The notes beneath the pieces were generated by a model, which did not search any database, had not been told where the DNA came from, and saw only the letters and a list, made by a program, of their open reading frames with translations. Of a stretch of 6,908 nt of DNA, positions 1-6,759 are shown piece by piece. Positions within the stretch are counted from its first letter, which is position 1, and each line of letters opens with the position of its first letter. The position numbers and the translations under genes are program-made. Source of the DNA: Actinomycetes bacterium (GTDB lineage Bacteria > Actinomycetota > Actinomycetes > Actinomycetales > Cellulomonadaceae); assembly GCA_023401045.1 (NCBI GenBank), contig JAEXEM010000464.1, positions 1 through 6,908 of the forward strand, read 5' to 3'.

Positions 1-2289
1 GCTGTGCCCCGAGGAGTGCGGCAGCGGGACGAAACCCGCGCCGAGGCCGACGAACGCCGGTGCGTGGTCCCGTCGCACCCGCAGCGCGCGCGACGTGACG
101 AGGAGCTTCTCGTCGGCGAGGCTGCGCGGCCCGGCGCCCTCGTCGAGCCGTGCGAGCCGCGCCGCGAGGGCCGCCGCGTCGACCGGGCGGCGGTTGTCCG
201 GGTCGACGAGCGTGAGGGCGGGCACCTCGGTGCCCTGGTAGACGTCCGCCACGCCGGGCAGCGTCAGCTGGACGAGCTTGGTGCCGAGCGTCGCCGCCCG
301 CACCGCCTCCCGGGTCCGCAGCTCCCAGTCGGCGAGCAGCCCGAGCACCGCGGGGTCGGTGAGCGCCCGACGTGCGGTCGAGAGCACCGCGTCCTCGTAC
401 GCCTCGTCGGGGGCCGTCCAGGCGGTGCGGGACTTCGCCTCCCGCACCGCCTTCGTGAGGTACGCGAGCAGCCGGTCCTCGGCGATCGGGCCGTCGTCGG
501 ACCACGTGCCGACGAGCGTCTGCCACAGCAGGTACTCGGCGCGGCCGTCGAGCAGCGAGCCGCGGTACGGCGCCGACGCACGGCGCAGCCCGTCGACGAG
601 CGCGGACCACTCCCGCGGCAGCTCGGACAGCACGCCGATGCGGGCGCGCGTGTCCTCGCCGCGCTTCGTGTCGTGCGTCGACAGCGTCGTCATCCCGTAC
701 GGCGCGAGCGACTGGGTGCGCGACGCCCACGCCGCGAGCTCGGACGGCGTGATCGCGAAACGTGCGGGCTCGCCGCCGACCTCGCACAGCGCGACGAGGT
801 GGGTCCAGCGGTAGAAGGCGGTGTCCTCCACACCCTTGGCCATGACGGCACCGCACGTCTGCTGGAACCGCACGACGAGCTCGTCGCGACGAGGGTCCCG
901 GGTTCGGCCCGCCGAGCCGGCCTCGCGGCCGAGCAGCAGGTCGACGAGCACGTCCATCGTCTCCCCGCGCTCGGGGTCGAGGTGCCGGCGAGCGCGCCCG
1001 GCGGCGGCGGCGAGCACGCCCGGCGACGCGGCCGGGACCGGCTCGCCCGGCACGACGTAGGCCCGGTACCGGTCGAACGCGACGAGCAGCTCGACGAGGC
1101 ACTCCTCGAGCGCCCGCCACGTGTGGTCCCGCAGCCGCAGGTCCTCGTGGCAGATCTGGGCCGCGAGGTTGGTCAGCCGGTGGACCTCGGCGTACAGCGG
1201 CCCGTCGACGACCTGCCGCTTGGCCTGCTCGACGATGCCCTCGAACGCGTCCGAGCCGTCCCCGGTGAGCCGGTGCATGACCGACCCCAGGACGCCCGAG
1301 CCGCCCGGGTCGACGAACGTCTGCTGCACGCGCCACAGCGCCTCGTAGCCGGTGCTCCCGGCGGTCGCCCAGTCCTCGGGGAGCTCCTCGTCCCCGGCGA
1401 GGATCTTCTCGACGACGACCCACGCGCCGTCCGTCGCGTCGCGCAGCCGCTCGAGGTAGCCGCCCGGGTCCGCCAGGCCGTCCGGGTGGTCGATGCGCAG
1501 CCCGTCGACGACGCCCTCGCGCACGAGCCGCAGCACGAGCTCGTGCGTCGCGTCGAACACCGCCGGGTCCTCGACGCGGACCGCGACGAGCGTGCCGACG
1601 TCGAAGAAGCGCCGGTAGTTGAGCTGCTCGTCGGCGACGCGCCAGTACGCCAGCCGGTAGTGCTGCCGCTCGACGAGCTCGGCGAGCGGCAGGCTCTCCG
1701 TGCCCGCCCGGACGGGGAACACGTGGTCGTGGTACCGCAGGACCGGTCGCACGCCGTCGCCCGGCACGTCCTCGGTGACGAGCCGCAGCTCGTCACGGGC
1801 GAGCACCGCACCGACGCGGTCGCCGAGGACGGGCATGAGCAGCGCCCCCTCGCCCGCGGACCAGTCGACGTCGAACCACGCCGCGTAGGGCGAGTCGGGG
1901 CCGTCGCTCAGCACCGACCACAGGGCGCGGTTGTGCCACACCGGCGTCGGTACCGCCATGTGGTTCGGCACGATGTCGAGGACGAGCCCGAGCCCGGCGG
2001 CGTGCGCGGCGTCCGCGAGCCGGCGCAGACCGGCCTCGCCGCCGAGCACGTCGGACACGCGGTCGTGGTCGACGACGTCGTAGCCGTGCGTCGAGCCCGG
2101 TGCCGCCTCGAGCACCGGCGACAGGTAGAGGTGCGTGACCCCGAGCGCGACGTAGTAGGGCAGGCGCTCGCGGACGTCGTCGAACGTGAGGTCGGCGCCG
2201 AGCTGGAGCCGGTACGTCGAGACCGGCACGGGGTGCCCCGCACGCACCGACCGCCGCTCGGGGGTGCGGTCCTGCCCCGGCTCGCTCAT
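1..2289 (-). CDS. treY: maltooligosyl trehalose synthase TreY (C-terminus cut by window edge)
   Basis: TreY is a cytoplasmic GH13 enzyme that isomerises the reducing-end alpha-1,4 bond of maltodextrins to alpha,alpha-1,1, making maltooligosyl trehalose for TreZ. I translated 763 codons with no stop. The N-terminal VSTYRLQL is typical of the family. GH13 region I is DIVPNH (105-110). Region II is GLRIDHPDGL with nucleophile Asp267. Region III is VVVEKIL with acid/base Glu294. Region IV is STHD with His539-Asp540. TreY hallmarks also seen are GVEDTAFYRW (486-495), DVYQGTE (682-688) and LVDPDNRRPVD just after. Family members usually have about 700-800 residues, so little is missing. The ATG overlaps the glgX stop as ATGA. 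No good Shine-Dalgarno lies upstream, which suggests translational coupling. Identity is secure from the motifs; the exact C-terminus and the presence of treZ further left are unseen. Confidence 0.96.
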   Translation of the reverse strand, partial: MSEPGQDRTPERRSVRAGHPVPVSTYRLQLGADLTFDDVRERLPYYVALGVTHLYLSPVLEAAPGSTHGYDVVDHDRVSDVLGGEAGLRRLADAAHAAGLGLVLDIVPNHMAVPTPVWHNRALWSVLSDGPDSPYAAWFDVDWSAGEGALLMPVLGDRVGAVLARDELRLVTEDVPGDGVRPVLRYHDHVFPVRAGTESLPLAELVERQHYRLAYWRVADEQLNYRRFFDVGTLVAVRVEDPAVFDATHELVLRLVREGVVDGLRIDHPDGLADPGGYLERLRDATDGAWVVVEKILAGDEELPEDWATAGSTGYEALWRVQQTFVDPGGSGVLGSVMHRLTGDGSDAFEGIVEQAKRQVVDGPLYAEVHRLTNLAAQICHEDLRLRDHTWRALEECLVELLVAFDRYRAYVVPGEPVPAASPGVLAAAAGRARRHLDPERGETMDVLVDLLLGREAGSAGRTRDPRRDELVVRFQQTCGAVMAKGVEDTAFYRWTHLVALCEVGGEPARFAITPSELAAWASRTQSLAPYGMTTLSTHDTKRGEDTRARIGVLSELPREWSALVDGLRRASAPYRGSLLDGRAEYLLWQTLVGTWSDDGPIAEDRLLAYLTKAVREAKSRTAWTAPDEAYEDAVLSTARRALTDPAVLGLLADWELRTREAVRAATLGTKLVQLTLPGVADVYQGTEVPALTLVDPDNRRPVDAAALAARLARLDEGAGPRSLADEKLLVTSRALRVRRDHAPAFVGLGAGFVPLPHSSGHS

Positions 2290-4472
2290 CCGAACGTCGC
2301 CCGGTGCGCCTCGCGTGCCGCGGTCGCCGCCGCACCGGTACCGGAGGCGGACGGCAGCTCACGCTCCGGGGGCCGGGTGAGGAGCACCGTCGAGCGCGGC
2401 GCCACCGTCATCCTCCCGCGCGAGCGCACCGTGCGGCCCGGACGGATCTGCCCGTCGGTGTCGAACACGACCGTCCACGACCCGCCGTACTCGGCGCCCG
2501 GGAGCTGGAACTGACGCTTCTCCCAGTGGCTGTTGAACAGCAGGAGGAAGGAGTCGTCGACGATCTCCTGACCGCGGCTGTCGGGCTCGGTGATGGCGTC
2601 GCCGTTGAGGAAGACCATGACGGCGAACGCGTGCTCCGAGCTCCACGCGTCGTCCGACATCGGCCCGCCGGTGGGGGTCATCCACGCGATGTCCCGCAGG
2701 TCCGTCTGGCCGCCGTGCTCCGGCGCCCCGGCGAAGAACCGCCGCCTGCGGAACACGGCGTGGTCGCGGCGGAGGTGGACGAGCCGACGCGTGAACTCCA
2801 GGAGGGCGTTCTGCTCCTCGTCGAGGTCCCAGTCGACCCACGTGGTCTCGTTGTCTTGGCAGTAGCCGTTGTTGTTGCCGCCCTGGGTACGGCCGAGCTC
2901 GTCGCCGTGCGACATCATGGGCACGCCCTGGGACAGCATGAGCGTGGCGAGGAAGTTGCGCTGCTGACGGGCACGCAGCGCGAGCACCCCGGGGTCGTCG
3001 GTCCCGCCCTCCACCCCGCAGTTCCACGAGCGGTTGTGGCTCTCGCCGTCCCGGTTGCCCTCGCCGTTCGCCTCGTTGTGCTTCTCGTTGTAGGAGACGA
3101 GGTCGCGCAGCGTGAACCCGTCGTGGGCCGTGACGAAGTTGATGCTCGCGATGGGCCGCCGCCCGGTGTTCTCGTAGAGGTCGGCGGAGCCCGACAGCCG
3201 GCTGGCGAACTCCCCGAGCGTCGACGGCTCACCGCGCCAGAAGTCGCGCACCGTGTCGCGGTAGCGGCCGTTCCACTCGGTCCACAACGGCGGGAAGCCG
3301 CCGACCTGGTAGCCGCCCTCACCGAGGTCCCACGGCTCGGCGATGAGCTTGACCTGGGAGACGACCGGGTCCTGGTGGACGAGGTCGAAGAACGCCGAGA
3401 GCCGGTCGACCTCGTGGAACTGCCGGGCGAGGGTCGCGGCGAGGTCGAAGCGGAACCCGTCGACGTGCATCTCCGTCACCCAGTACCGCAGCGAGTCCAT
3501 GATGAGCTGGAGCACGGTGGGCGAGCGCATGAGCAGCGAGTTGCCCGTGCCCGTCGTGTCGAAGTAGTGCGACGGGTCGTCGTCGACGAGCCGGTAGTAC
3601 TCGGCGTTGTCGATGCCGCGGAAGCTCAGCGTCGGGCCGAGGTGGTTGCCCTCGGCGGTGTGGTTGTAGACGACGTCGAGGATGACCTCGATGTTCGCGT
3701 CGTGCAGCGCCTTGACCATCGACTTGAACTCCTGCACCTGCTGCCCGCGCCCGGCGTTGAACGCGTAGCCGTTGTGCGGGGCGAAGAAGCCGATGGTGTT
3801 GTAGCCCCAGTAGTTGCTCAGGCCTCGGTCGCGCAGCGCCGGGTCGTTGACGAACTGGTGGACCGGCATGAGCTCGACCGCCGTGACGCCGAGCGAGGAC
3901 AGGTGCTCGACGACGGCGGGGTGCGCGAGCGCCGCGTACGTGCCGCGCATCTCCTCGGGGACCGCCGGGTGCAGCTGCGTCAGCCCCTTGACGTGCGCCT
4001 CGTAGACGACCGACTCGTGGTACTCGTGCTGCGGCGGGCGGTCGTGGCCCCAGTCGAAGAACGGGTTGACGACGACCGACGTCATCGTGTGCCCGAGGGA
4101 GTCCTCCTCGTTGCGCCGCGACTCGTCGCCGAACGTGTACGAGTACAGCGACGGGTCGCCGTCGATCTGGCCGTCGATCGCCTTCGCGTACGGGTCGAGC
4201 AGGAGCTTCGACGGGTCGCAGCGGTGACCGGAGGCGGGGTCGTACGGGCCGTGGACCCGGTAGCCGTAGCGCTGGCCCGGCGCGATCGTCGGCAGGTAGC
4301 CGTGCCAGACGAACGCGTCGACCTCGGGCAGGTCGATCCGGGTCTCGGTGCCGTCGTCGTCGACGAGGCACAGCTCGACGCGCTCGGCCACGCCGGAGTA
4401 GAGGGCGAAGTTGGTCCCGGTGCCGTCGTACGTGGCGCCGAGGGGGTAGGGGCGTCCGGGCCAGATCTGCAT
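2286..4472 (-). CDS. glgX: glycogen debranching enzyme GlgX/TreX (isoamylase type)
   Basis: This 728-residue cytoplasmic GH13 enzyme hydrolyses alpha-1,6 branches of glycogen and releases linear maltodextrins. An N-terminal CBM48-like domain begins at PYPLGATYDGTGTNFALYS (8-26). The barrel carries region I DVVYNH (266-271), region II GFRFDLA with nucleophile Asp343, region III LIAEPWD with acid/base Glu379, and region IV FVTAHDGF with His450-Asp451. GGNNNGYCQDNETTWVDWD (531-549) is also typical. MQIWPG matches the usual GlgX start, so I chose ATG 4472; a GTG two codons upstream is possible and no clear Shine-Dalgarno decides it. The last 28 or so residues are an Ala/Ser/Thr-rich tail. Next to treY, the enzyme probably plays the TreX role, feeding TreY with glycogen-derived chains. 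The 74 bases separating it from the upstream transglutaminase-like gene show no convincing terminator, so co-transcription is possible. Confidence 0.95.
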   Translation of the reverse strand: MQIWPGRPYPLGATYDGTGTNFALYSGVAERVELCLVDDDGTETRIDLPEVDAFVWHGYLPTIAPGQRYGYRVHGPYDPASGHRCDPSKLLLDPYAKAIDGQIDGDPSLYSYTFGDESRRNEEDSLGHTMTSVVVNPFFDWGHDRPPQHEYHESVVYEAHVKGLTQLHPAVPEEMRGTYAALAHPAVVEHLSSLGVTAVELMPVHQFVNDPALRDRGLSNYWGYNTIGFFAPHNGYAFNAGRGQQVQEFKSMVKALHDANIEVILDVVYNHTAEGNHLGPTLSFRGIDNAEYYRLVDDDPSHYFDTTGTGNSLLMRSPTVLQLIMDSLRYWVTEMHVDGFRFDLAATLARQFHEVDRLSAFFDLVHQDPVVSQVKLIAEPWDLGEGGYQVGGFPPLWTEWNGRYRDTVRDFWRGEPSTLGEFASRLSGSADLYENTGRRPIASINFVTAHDGFTLRDLVSYNEKHNEANGEGNRDGESHNRSWNCGVEGGTDDPGVLALRARQQRNFLATLMLSQGVPMMSHGDELGRTQGGNNNGYCQDNETTWVDWDLDEEQNALLEFTRRLVHLRRDHAVFRRRRFFAGAPEHGGQTDLRDIAWMTPTGGPMSDDAWSSEHAFAVMVFLNGDAITEPDSRGQEIVDDSFLLLFNSHWEKRQFQLPGAEYGGSWTVVFDTDGQIRPGRTVRSRGRMTVAPRSTVLLTRPPERELPSASGTGAAATAAREAHRATFG

Positions 4473-4546
4473 GGGCACACCATGCCAGCGGGCCGCCGGG
4501 TCGGCTCTCCGAGCGGATGTGGCCCAGGTCACTGGCGCCGCGCAGG

Positions 4547-5347
4547 TCAGCCGATCGACACGAGGTCGCGCACGTCGTCGCGCGGGAGCACGTCGACGAC
4601 GGCCCCGACCTGCAGCTCGGCGAGCGTCGCGGTCCCGCGGTGCACCGAGAGGAACGCGGTGTCGGAGGCGTCGCGCCCGGTCGCGATCCGGACGAGGGTC
4701 TGGCGTGGTGCGAGCGTCGTGGCGTCGACGACCCGCCACGTGCCGTCGACGTACGCCTCCGCGACGGCGTGGAAGTCCATGGGGTCGAGGCCGGGTGCGT
4801 ACACCGCCGCGAGGCGTGCCGGCACGTCGAGCCCGCGCAGCAGGGCGACGACGAGGTGGGCGTAGTCGCGGCACACGCCCTGGCGGGCGAGCAGCGTGCT
4901 CACCGCACCGTCGGTGGGCCCGCTCGAGCCGGGCACGTACGCGAGGCGCGTGCCGACCCACGAGCTCACCGCCGCGAGCAGGTCGACTCCGGACAGCCCG
5001 GCGAACTCGGAGCGGGCGGTGGGGGCGAGCACGTCGGACTCGCAGTACCGGCTCGGGCGCAGGTAGAGCAGCTCGTCGCTGTCCTGGCCGACCATGGGCG
5101 CGGCGCGCCCGGTGACCGTCGCCCGGTAGTCGACGACGAGACGCCCGGGGTCGACGTCGAGGACGTGCAGCCGGGTGCCGTGCGGGTCGGCGACCTCGCG
5201 GGCGTCCACCGGGCGGCCGTCGAGGGTCACCGTGAGCGTCTCGTCCGGTGCGTGGACGCCGGAGACGGCGACCTCGAGGACGAGGCGGGCGGGGGAGGTG
5301 ACGTCGAGCGCCAGGTGGGCCGTGGTCTCACGCTGCACGCGCGCCAT
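4547..5347 (-). CDS. transglutaminase-like (cysteine protease superfamily) protein
   Basis: A 266-residue protein of the bacterial transglutaminase-like superfamily. The N-terminal half (about 1-85) is beta-rich, followed by YLRPSRYCESDVL (95-107), a motif common in this group. The catalytic core has the triad in its usual order: Cys159 in QGVCRDYAHL, His193 in DFHAVAEAYV, and Asp208 in TWRVVDAT. I see no signal peptide or membrane segment, so it is probably cytoplasmic. Members may act as proteases, amidases or cross-linking enzymes; the substrate cannot be told from sequence. I chose ATG 5347 because MARVQRETTAHLALDV opens directly into the conserved domain. An in-frame upstream start at 5449 would add 34 basic, Pro-rich residues encoded across an inverted repeat, and looks spurious. 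It lies upstream of glgX and treY in the same direction, so it may head their transcript, but the functional link is unknown. Confidence 0.88.
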   Translation of the reverse strand: MARVQRETTAHLALDVTSPARLVLEVAVSGVHAPDETLTVTLDGRPVDAREVADPHGTRLHVLDVDPGRLVVDYRATVTGRAAPMVGQDSDELLYLRPSRYCESDVLAPTARSEFAGLSGVDLLAAVSSWVGTRLAYVPGSSGPTDGAVSTLLARQGVCRDYAHLVVALLRGLDVPARLAAVYAPGLDPMDFHAVAEAYVDGTWRVVDATTLAPRQTLVRIATGRDASDTAFLSVHRGTATLAELQVGAVVDVLPRDDVRDLVSIG

Positions 5348-5373
5348 CGTCGCAGGCCCCGGCGGTGCTGTCA

Positions 5374-5396
5374 CCGGCAGCGGGGCGGGCTGCCGG
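5374..5396. repeat. perfect 8-bp inverted repeat in leader of the transglutaminase-like gene
   Basis: CCGGCAGC (5374-5381) is matched exactly by its reverse complement GCTGCCGG (5389-5396), separated by the seven bases GGGGCGG. It lies 26 bases upstream of the ATG at 5347 and would fold in that gene's mRNA leader, or could be a protein-binding site. No T-tract follows on either strand, so it is not a classical terminator. GC-rich DNA makes chance repeats likelier than usual, so function is uncertain. Confidence 0.5.
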
Positions 5397-5420
5397 CCCC
5401 CTCGTGGGATGAACCGTTTA

Positions 5421-5445
5421 GCACGGCTCGTCCCTTTGGCCGTGC
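5421..5445. repeat. perfect 7-bp inverted repeat, candidate operator
   Basis: GCACGGC (5421-5427) is matched exactly by GCCGTGC (5439-5445) with an 11-base spacer, so arm centres are 18 bases apart. That is nearly two helical turns, which suits a dimeric repressor. It overlaps the putative -35 box of the rightward glycosyltransferase promoter and sits beside the only A/T-containing stretch (5411-5420) of the divergent intergenic region. It could regulate either direction. The match is visible; the operator role is inferred. Confidence 0.4.
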
Positions 5446-5463
5446 GCACCGGTCGGCTAGCGT
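5436..5463 (+). promoter_or_regulatory. putative promoter of the glycosyltransferase gene
   Basis: A -35-like TTGGCC (5436-5441) is separated by 16 bases from a -10-like TAGCGT (5458-5463), matching the loose actinobacterial housekeeping pattern (TTGACN, TANNNT). Transcription would begin near 5470, giving a leader of about 48 bases before the ATG at 5518. The boxes are imperfect and the call rests on position and pattern only. Confidence 0.35.
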
Positions 5464-5508
5464 GGCAGCATCGCCGTGACGGTGCGGTGCAGTCGGACGA
5501 CCCAGAGC

Positions 5509-5512
5509 GAGG
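5509..5512 (+). promoter_or_regulatory. ribosome binding site deciding the glycosyltransferase start
   Basis: GAGG ends five bases before ATG 5518. It supports this start over the in-frame GTG at 5476, which would add 14 residues without family resemblance. Confidence 0.6.
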
Positions 5513-5517
5513 CTCCT

Positions 5518-6690
5518 ATGACGGCAGTGCCCGAGCGGCTCGACGTGACGGTCGTCGTCCCCACGTTCAACGAGGCCCCGAACGTCGCCGAGCTGGTCCG
5601 CCGCGTGGCTGCGGCCACGCGTGACCTCGCCGCGGAGATCCTCTTCGTCGACGACTCGACGGACGACACGGCGGACGTCGTGCGCGCGGTCGCCCCGACG
5701 GCACCGCTGCCCGTCGGCGTCATCCACCGCGACCGGCCGGTCGGCGGCCTCGGAGGTGCGGTGCTCGAGGGCGTCCGGGCCTCGCGCGCCGAGCTCGTCC
5801 TCGTCATGGACGGTGACCTCCAGCACCCGCCCGAGCTCATCCCGACGATGGTCGCCCGCGCCCTGGAGCCCGACGTCGACGTCGTCGTCGCGTCCCGCTA
5901 CATCGGTGACGGCTCGAGCGCGGGGCTCTCGGGCGCGGTGCGGCGTGCCGTGTCGTCGACGTCGACGGCGGTGACGCGCGCGATGTTCCCGGTGCGGCTG
6001 CGCGACTGCTCGGACCCGATGACGGGGTTCTTCGCGGTGCGGCGCGCCGCCGTCGACACCGAGGCGCTGCGGCCGCGCGGGTTCAAGATCCTCCTCGAGA
6101 TCCTCGCCCGGCACCCCATGCGGGTCGTCGAGGTGCCGTTCGTCTTCGGCGAGCGGTACGCGGGGGAGTCGAAGGCGAACCTCGCGCAGGGCCTGCACTT
6201 CCTCTGGCAGCTCGCGGGGCTGCGGTTCGGCCGCATGTCCCGGTTCGCGATCATCGGCGGCGTCGGCGCGCTCGCCAACATCGCCATCGTGTGGCTGCTC
6301 AACTCCCTGCTCGGCATGCAGTGGCTCGTCGCGGCGATCATCGCGGCCGAGGTGACGATCGTCGGGAACTTCCTGCTCCAGGAGCGCTTCGTCTTCCGCG
6401 ACCTGCGGCACGAGGGCAAGGGCGTGTGGGCGCGGTTCGCGCAGTCGTTCACCTTCAACAACGTCGAGACGGTCGTCCGGATGCCGGTCGTCGCGCTGCT
6501 CGTCGAGACGATGCATCTCGCCGCGGTGCTCGCGACGGCCATCACGCTGCTCGTCGCGTTCGTCGTGCGGTTCACGTTCCACTCGCGGATCGTCTACCGG
6601 CCGAGGTCCTCCTCGAGCAGCACGCCCCTCGTCGCCCCCGAGGCGGCGCACGCCGGGGAGCCGCCGGCGTCGTCGGCCGAGGCCCTCTGA
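5518..6690 (+). CDS. polyprenol-phosphate sugar transferase: GT2 domain fused to GtrA-like membrane domain
   Basis: A 390-residue membrane glycosyltransferase resembling dolichol/polyprenol-phosphate mannosyltransferases, which move a sugar from a nucleotide donor to a polyprenyl phosphate at the inner leaflet for glycan or glycolipid assembly. The GT-A domain (about 9-235) shows VTVVVPTFNEAPNV (10-23), FVDDSTDDT (43-51), the metal-binding DGD (98-100) in VMDGDLQHPPELIP, and DPMTGFFAVRR (166-176). RYAGESKANL (213-222) is the usual late acceptor-loop motif. The GtrA-like domain follows with four hydrophobic helices, near 242-264, 268-286, 320-333 and 335-352, and the conserved-looking GNFLLQERFVF and RFTFHSRIVY. 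The last 29 or so residues form a Ser/Ala/Pro/Glu-rich tail. This layout corresponds to type III enzymes such as that of Pyrococcus furiosus. The sugar (mannose, glucose or other) cannot be fixed from sequence. It is transcribed divergently from the transglutaminase-like gene. Confidence 0.92.
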   Translation: MTAVPERLDVTVVVPTFNEAPNVAELVRRVAAATRDLAAEILFVDDSTDDTADVVRAVAPTAPLPVGVIHRDRPVGGLGGAVLEGVRASRAELVLVMDGDLQHPPELIPTMVARALEPDVDVVVASRYIGDGSSAGLSGAVRRAVSSTSTAVTRAMFPVRLRDCSDPMTGFFAVRRAAVDTEALRPRGFKILLEILARHPMRVVEVPFVFGERYAGESKANLAQGLHFLWQLAGLRFGRMSRFAIIGGVGALANIAIVWLLNSLLGMQWLVAAIIAAEVTIVGNFLLQERFVFRDLRHEGKGVWARFAQSFTFNNVETVVRMPVVALLVETMHLAAVLATAITLLVAFVVRFTFHSRIVYRPRSSSSSTPLVAPEAAHAGEPPASSAEAL

Positions 6691-6700
6691 CCCCGGGTGC

Positions 6701-6719
6701 GGCCGGGCCCTGCCCGGCC
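6701..6719 (+). terminator. GC-rich hairpin after the glycosyltransferase gene
   Basis: GGCCGGGC (6701-6708) pairs perfectly with GCCCGGCC (6712-6719) around a three-base CCT loop, starting 11 bases after the TGA at 6688-6690. No T-tract follows, so if it ends transcription it is the U-less kind suggested for high-GC actinobacteria. It may instead only stabilise the 3' end of the message. Confidence 0.5.
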
Positions 6720-6749
6720 CAGGATGGCTCGTGATGCCCGCCACCCCCG

Positions 6750-6754
6750 GGAGG
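6750..6754 (+). promoter_or_regulatory. strong Shine-Dalgarno of the downstream partial gene
   Basis: GGAGG, inside GGGAGGA, stands five bases before ATG 6760. It is the best ribosome binding site in the window and is the main reason for accepting that short, cut-off reading frame as a gene. Confidence 0.75.
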
Positions 6755-6759
6755 ACGCC

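Noticed and set aside
4..2514. 836-codon plus-strand open frame opposite treY
   Set aside because: Its product is a low-complexity Arg/Val/Glu/Pro-rich string with no recognisable motif, and the opposite strand encodes unmistakable TreY. It is an antisense shadow caused by GC-rich third codon positions.
4473..4546. Possible terminator or promoter between the transglutaminase-like gene and glgX
   Set aside because: Only a weak 4-bp stem (CCAG/CTGG near 4524-4535) and no convincing -10/-35 pair are visible, so I called neither.
2304..4865. 853-codon plus-strand open frame opposite glgX
   Set aside because: It has the same shadow composition (Val/Arg/Asp/Glu-rich repeats), while all GH13 catalytic motifs are on the minus strand.
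4473..4961. N-terminal extension of the glgX frame by 163 codons
   Set aside because: The added residues are Arg/Pro-rich, overlap the transglutaminase-like gene in another frame, and precede the family-typical MQIWPG start.
5348..5449. 34-residue N-terminal extension of the transglutaminase-like protein
   Set aside because: It is basic and Pro-rich, unlike the family, spans both inverted repeats, and would leave very little leader; ATG 5347 starts the conserved domain.
5875..5970. Runs of GTCGTCGTCG and GACGTCGACG resembling short tandem repeats
   Set aside because: They are codons for Val, Asp and Ser runs (DVDVVVASRY and VSSTSTAV) in the glycosyltransferase, with no regular repeat unit or spacer. 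This is not a repeat array or CRISPR.
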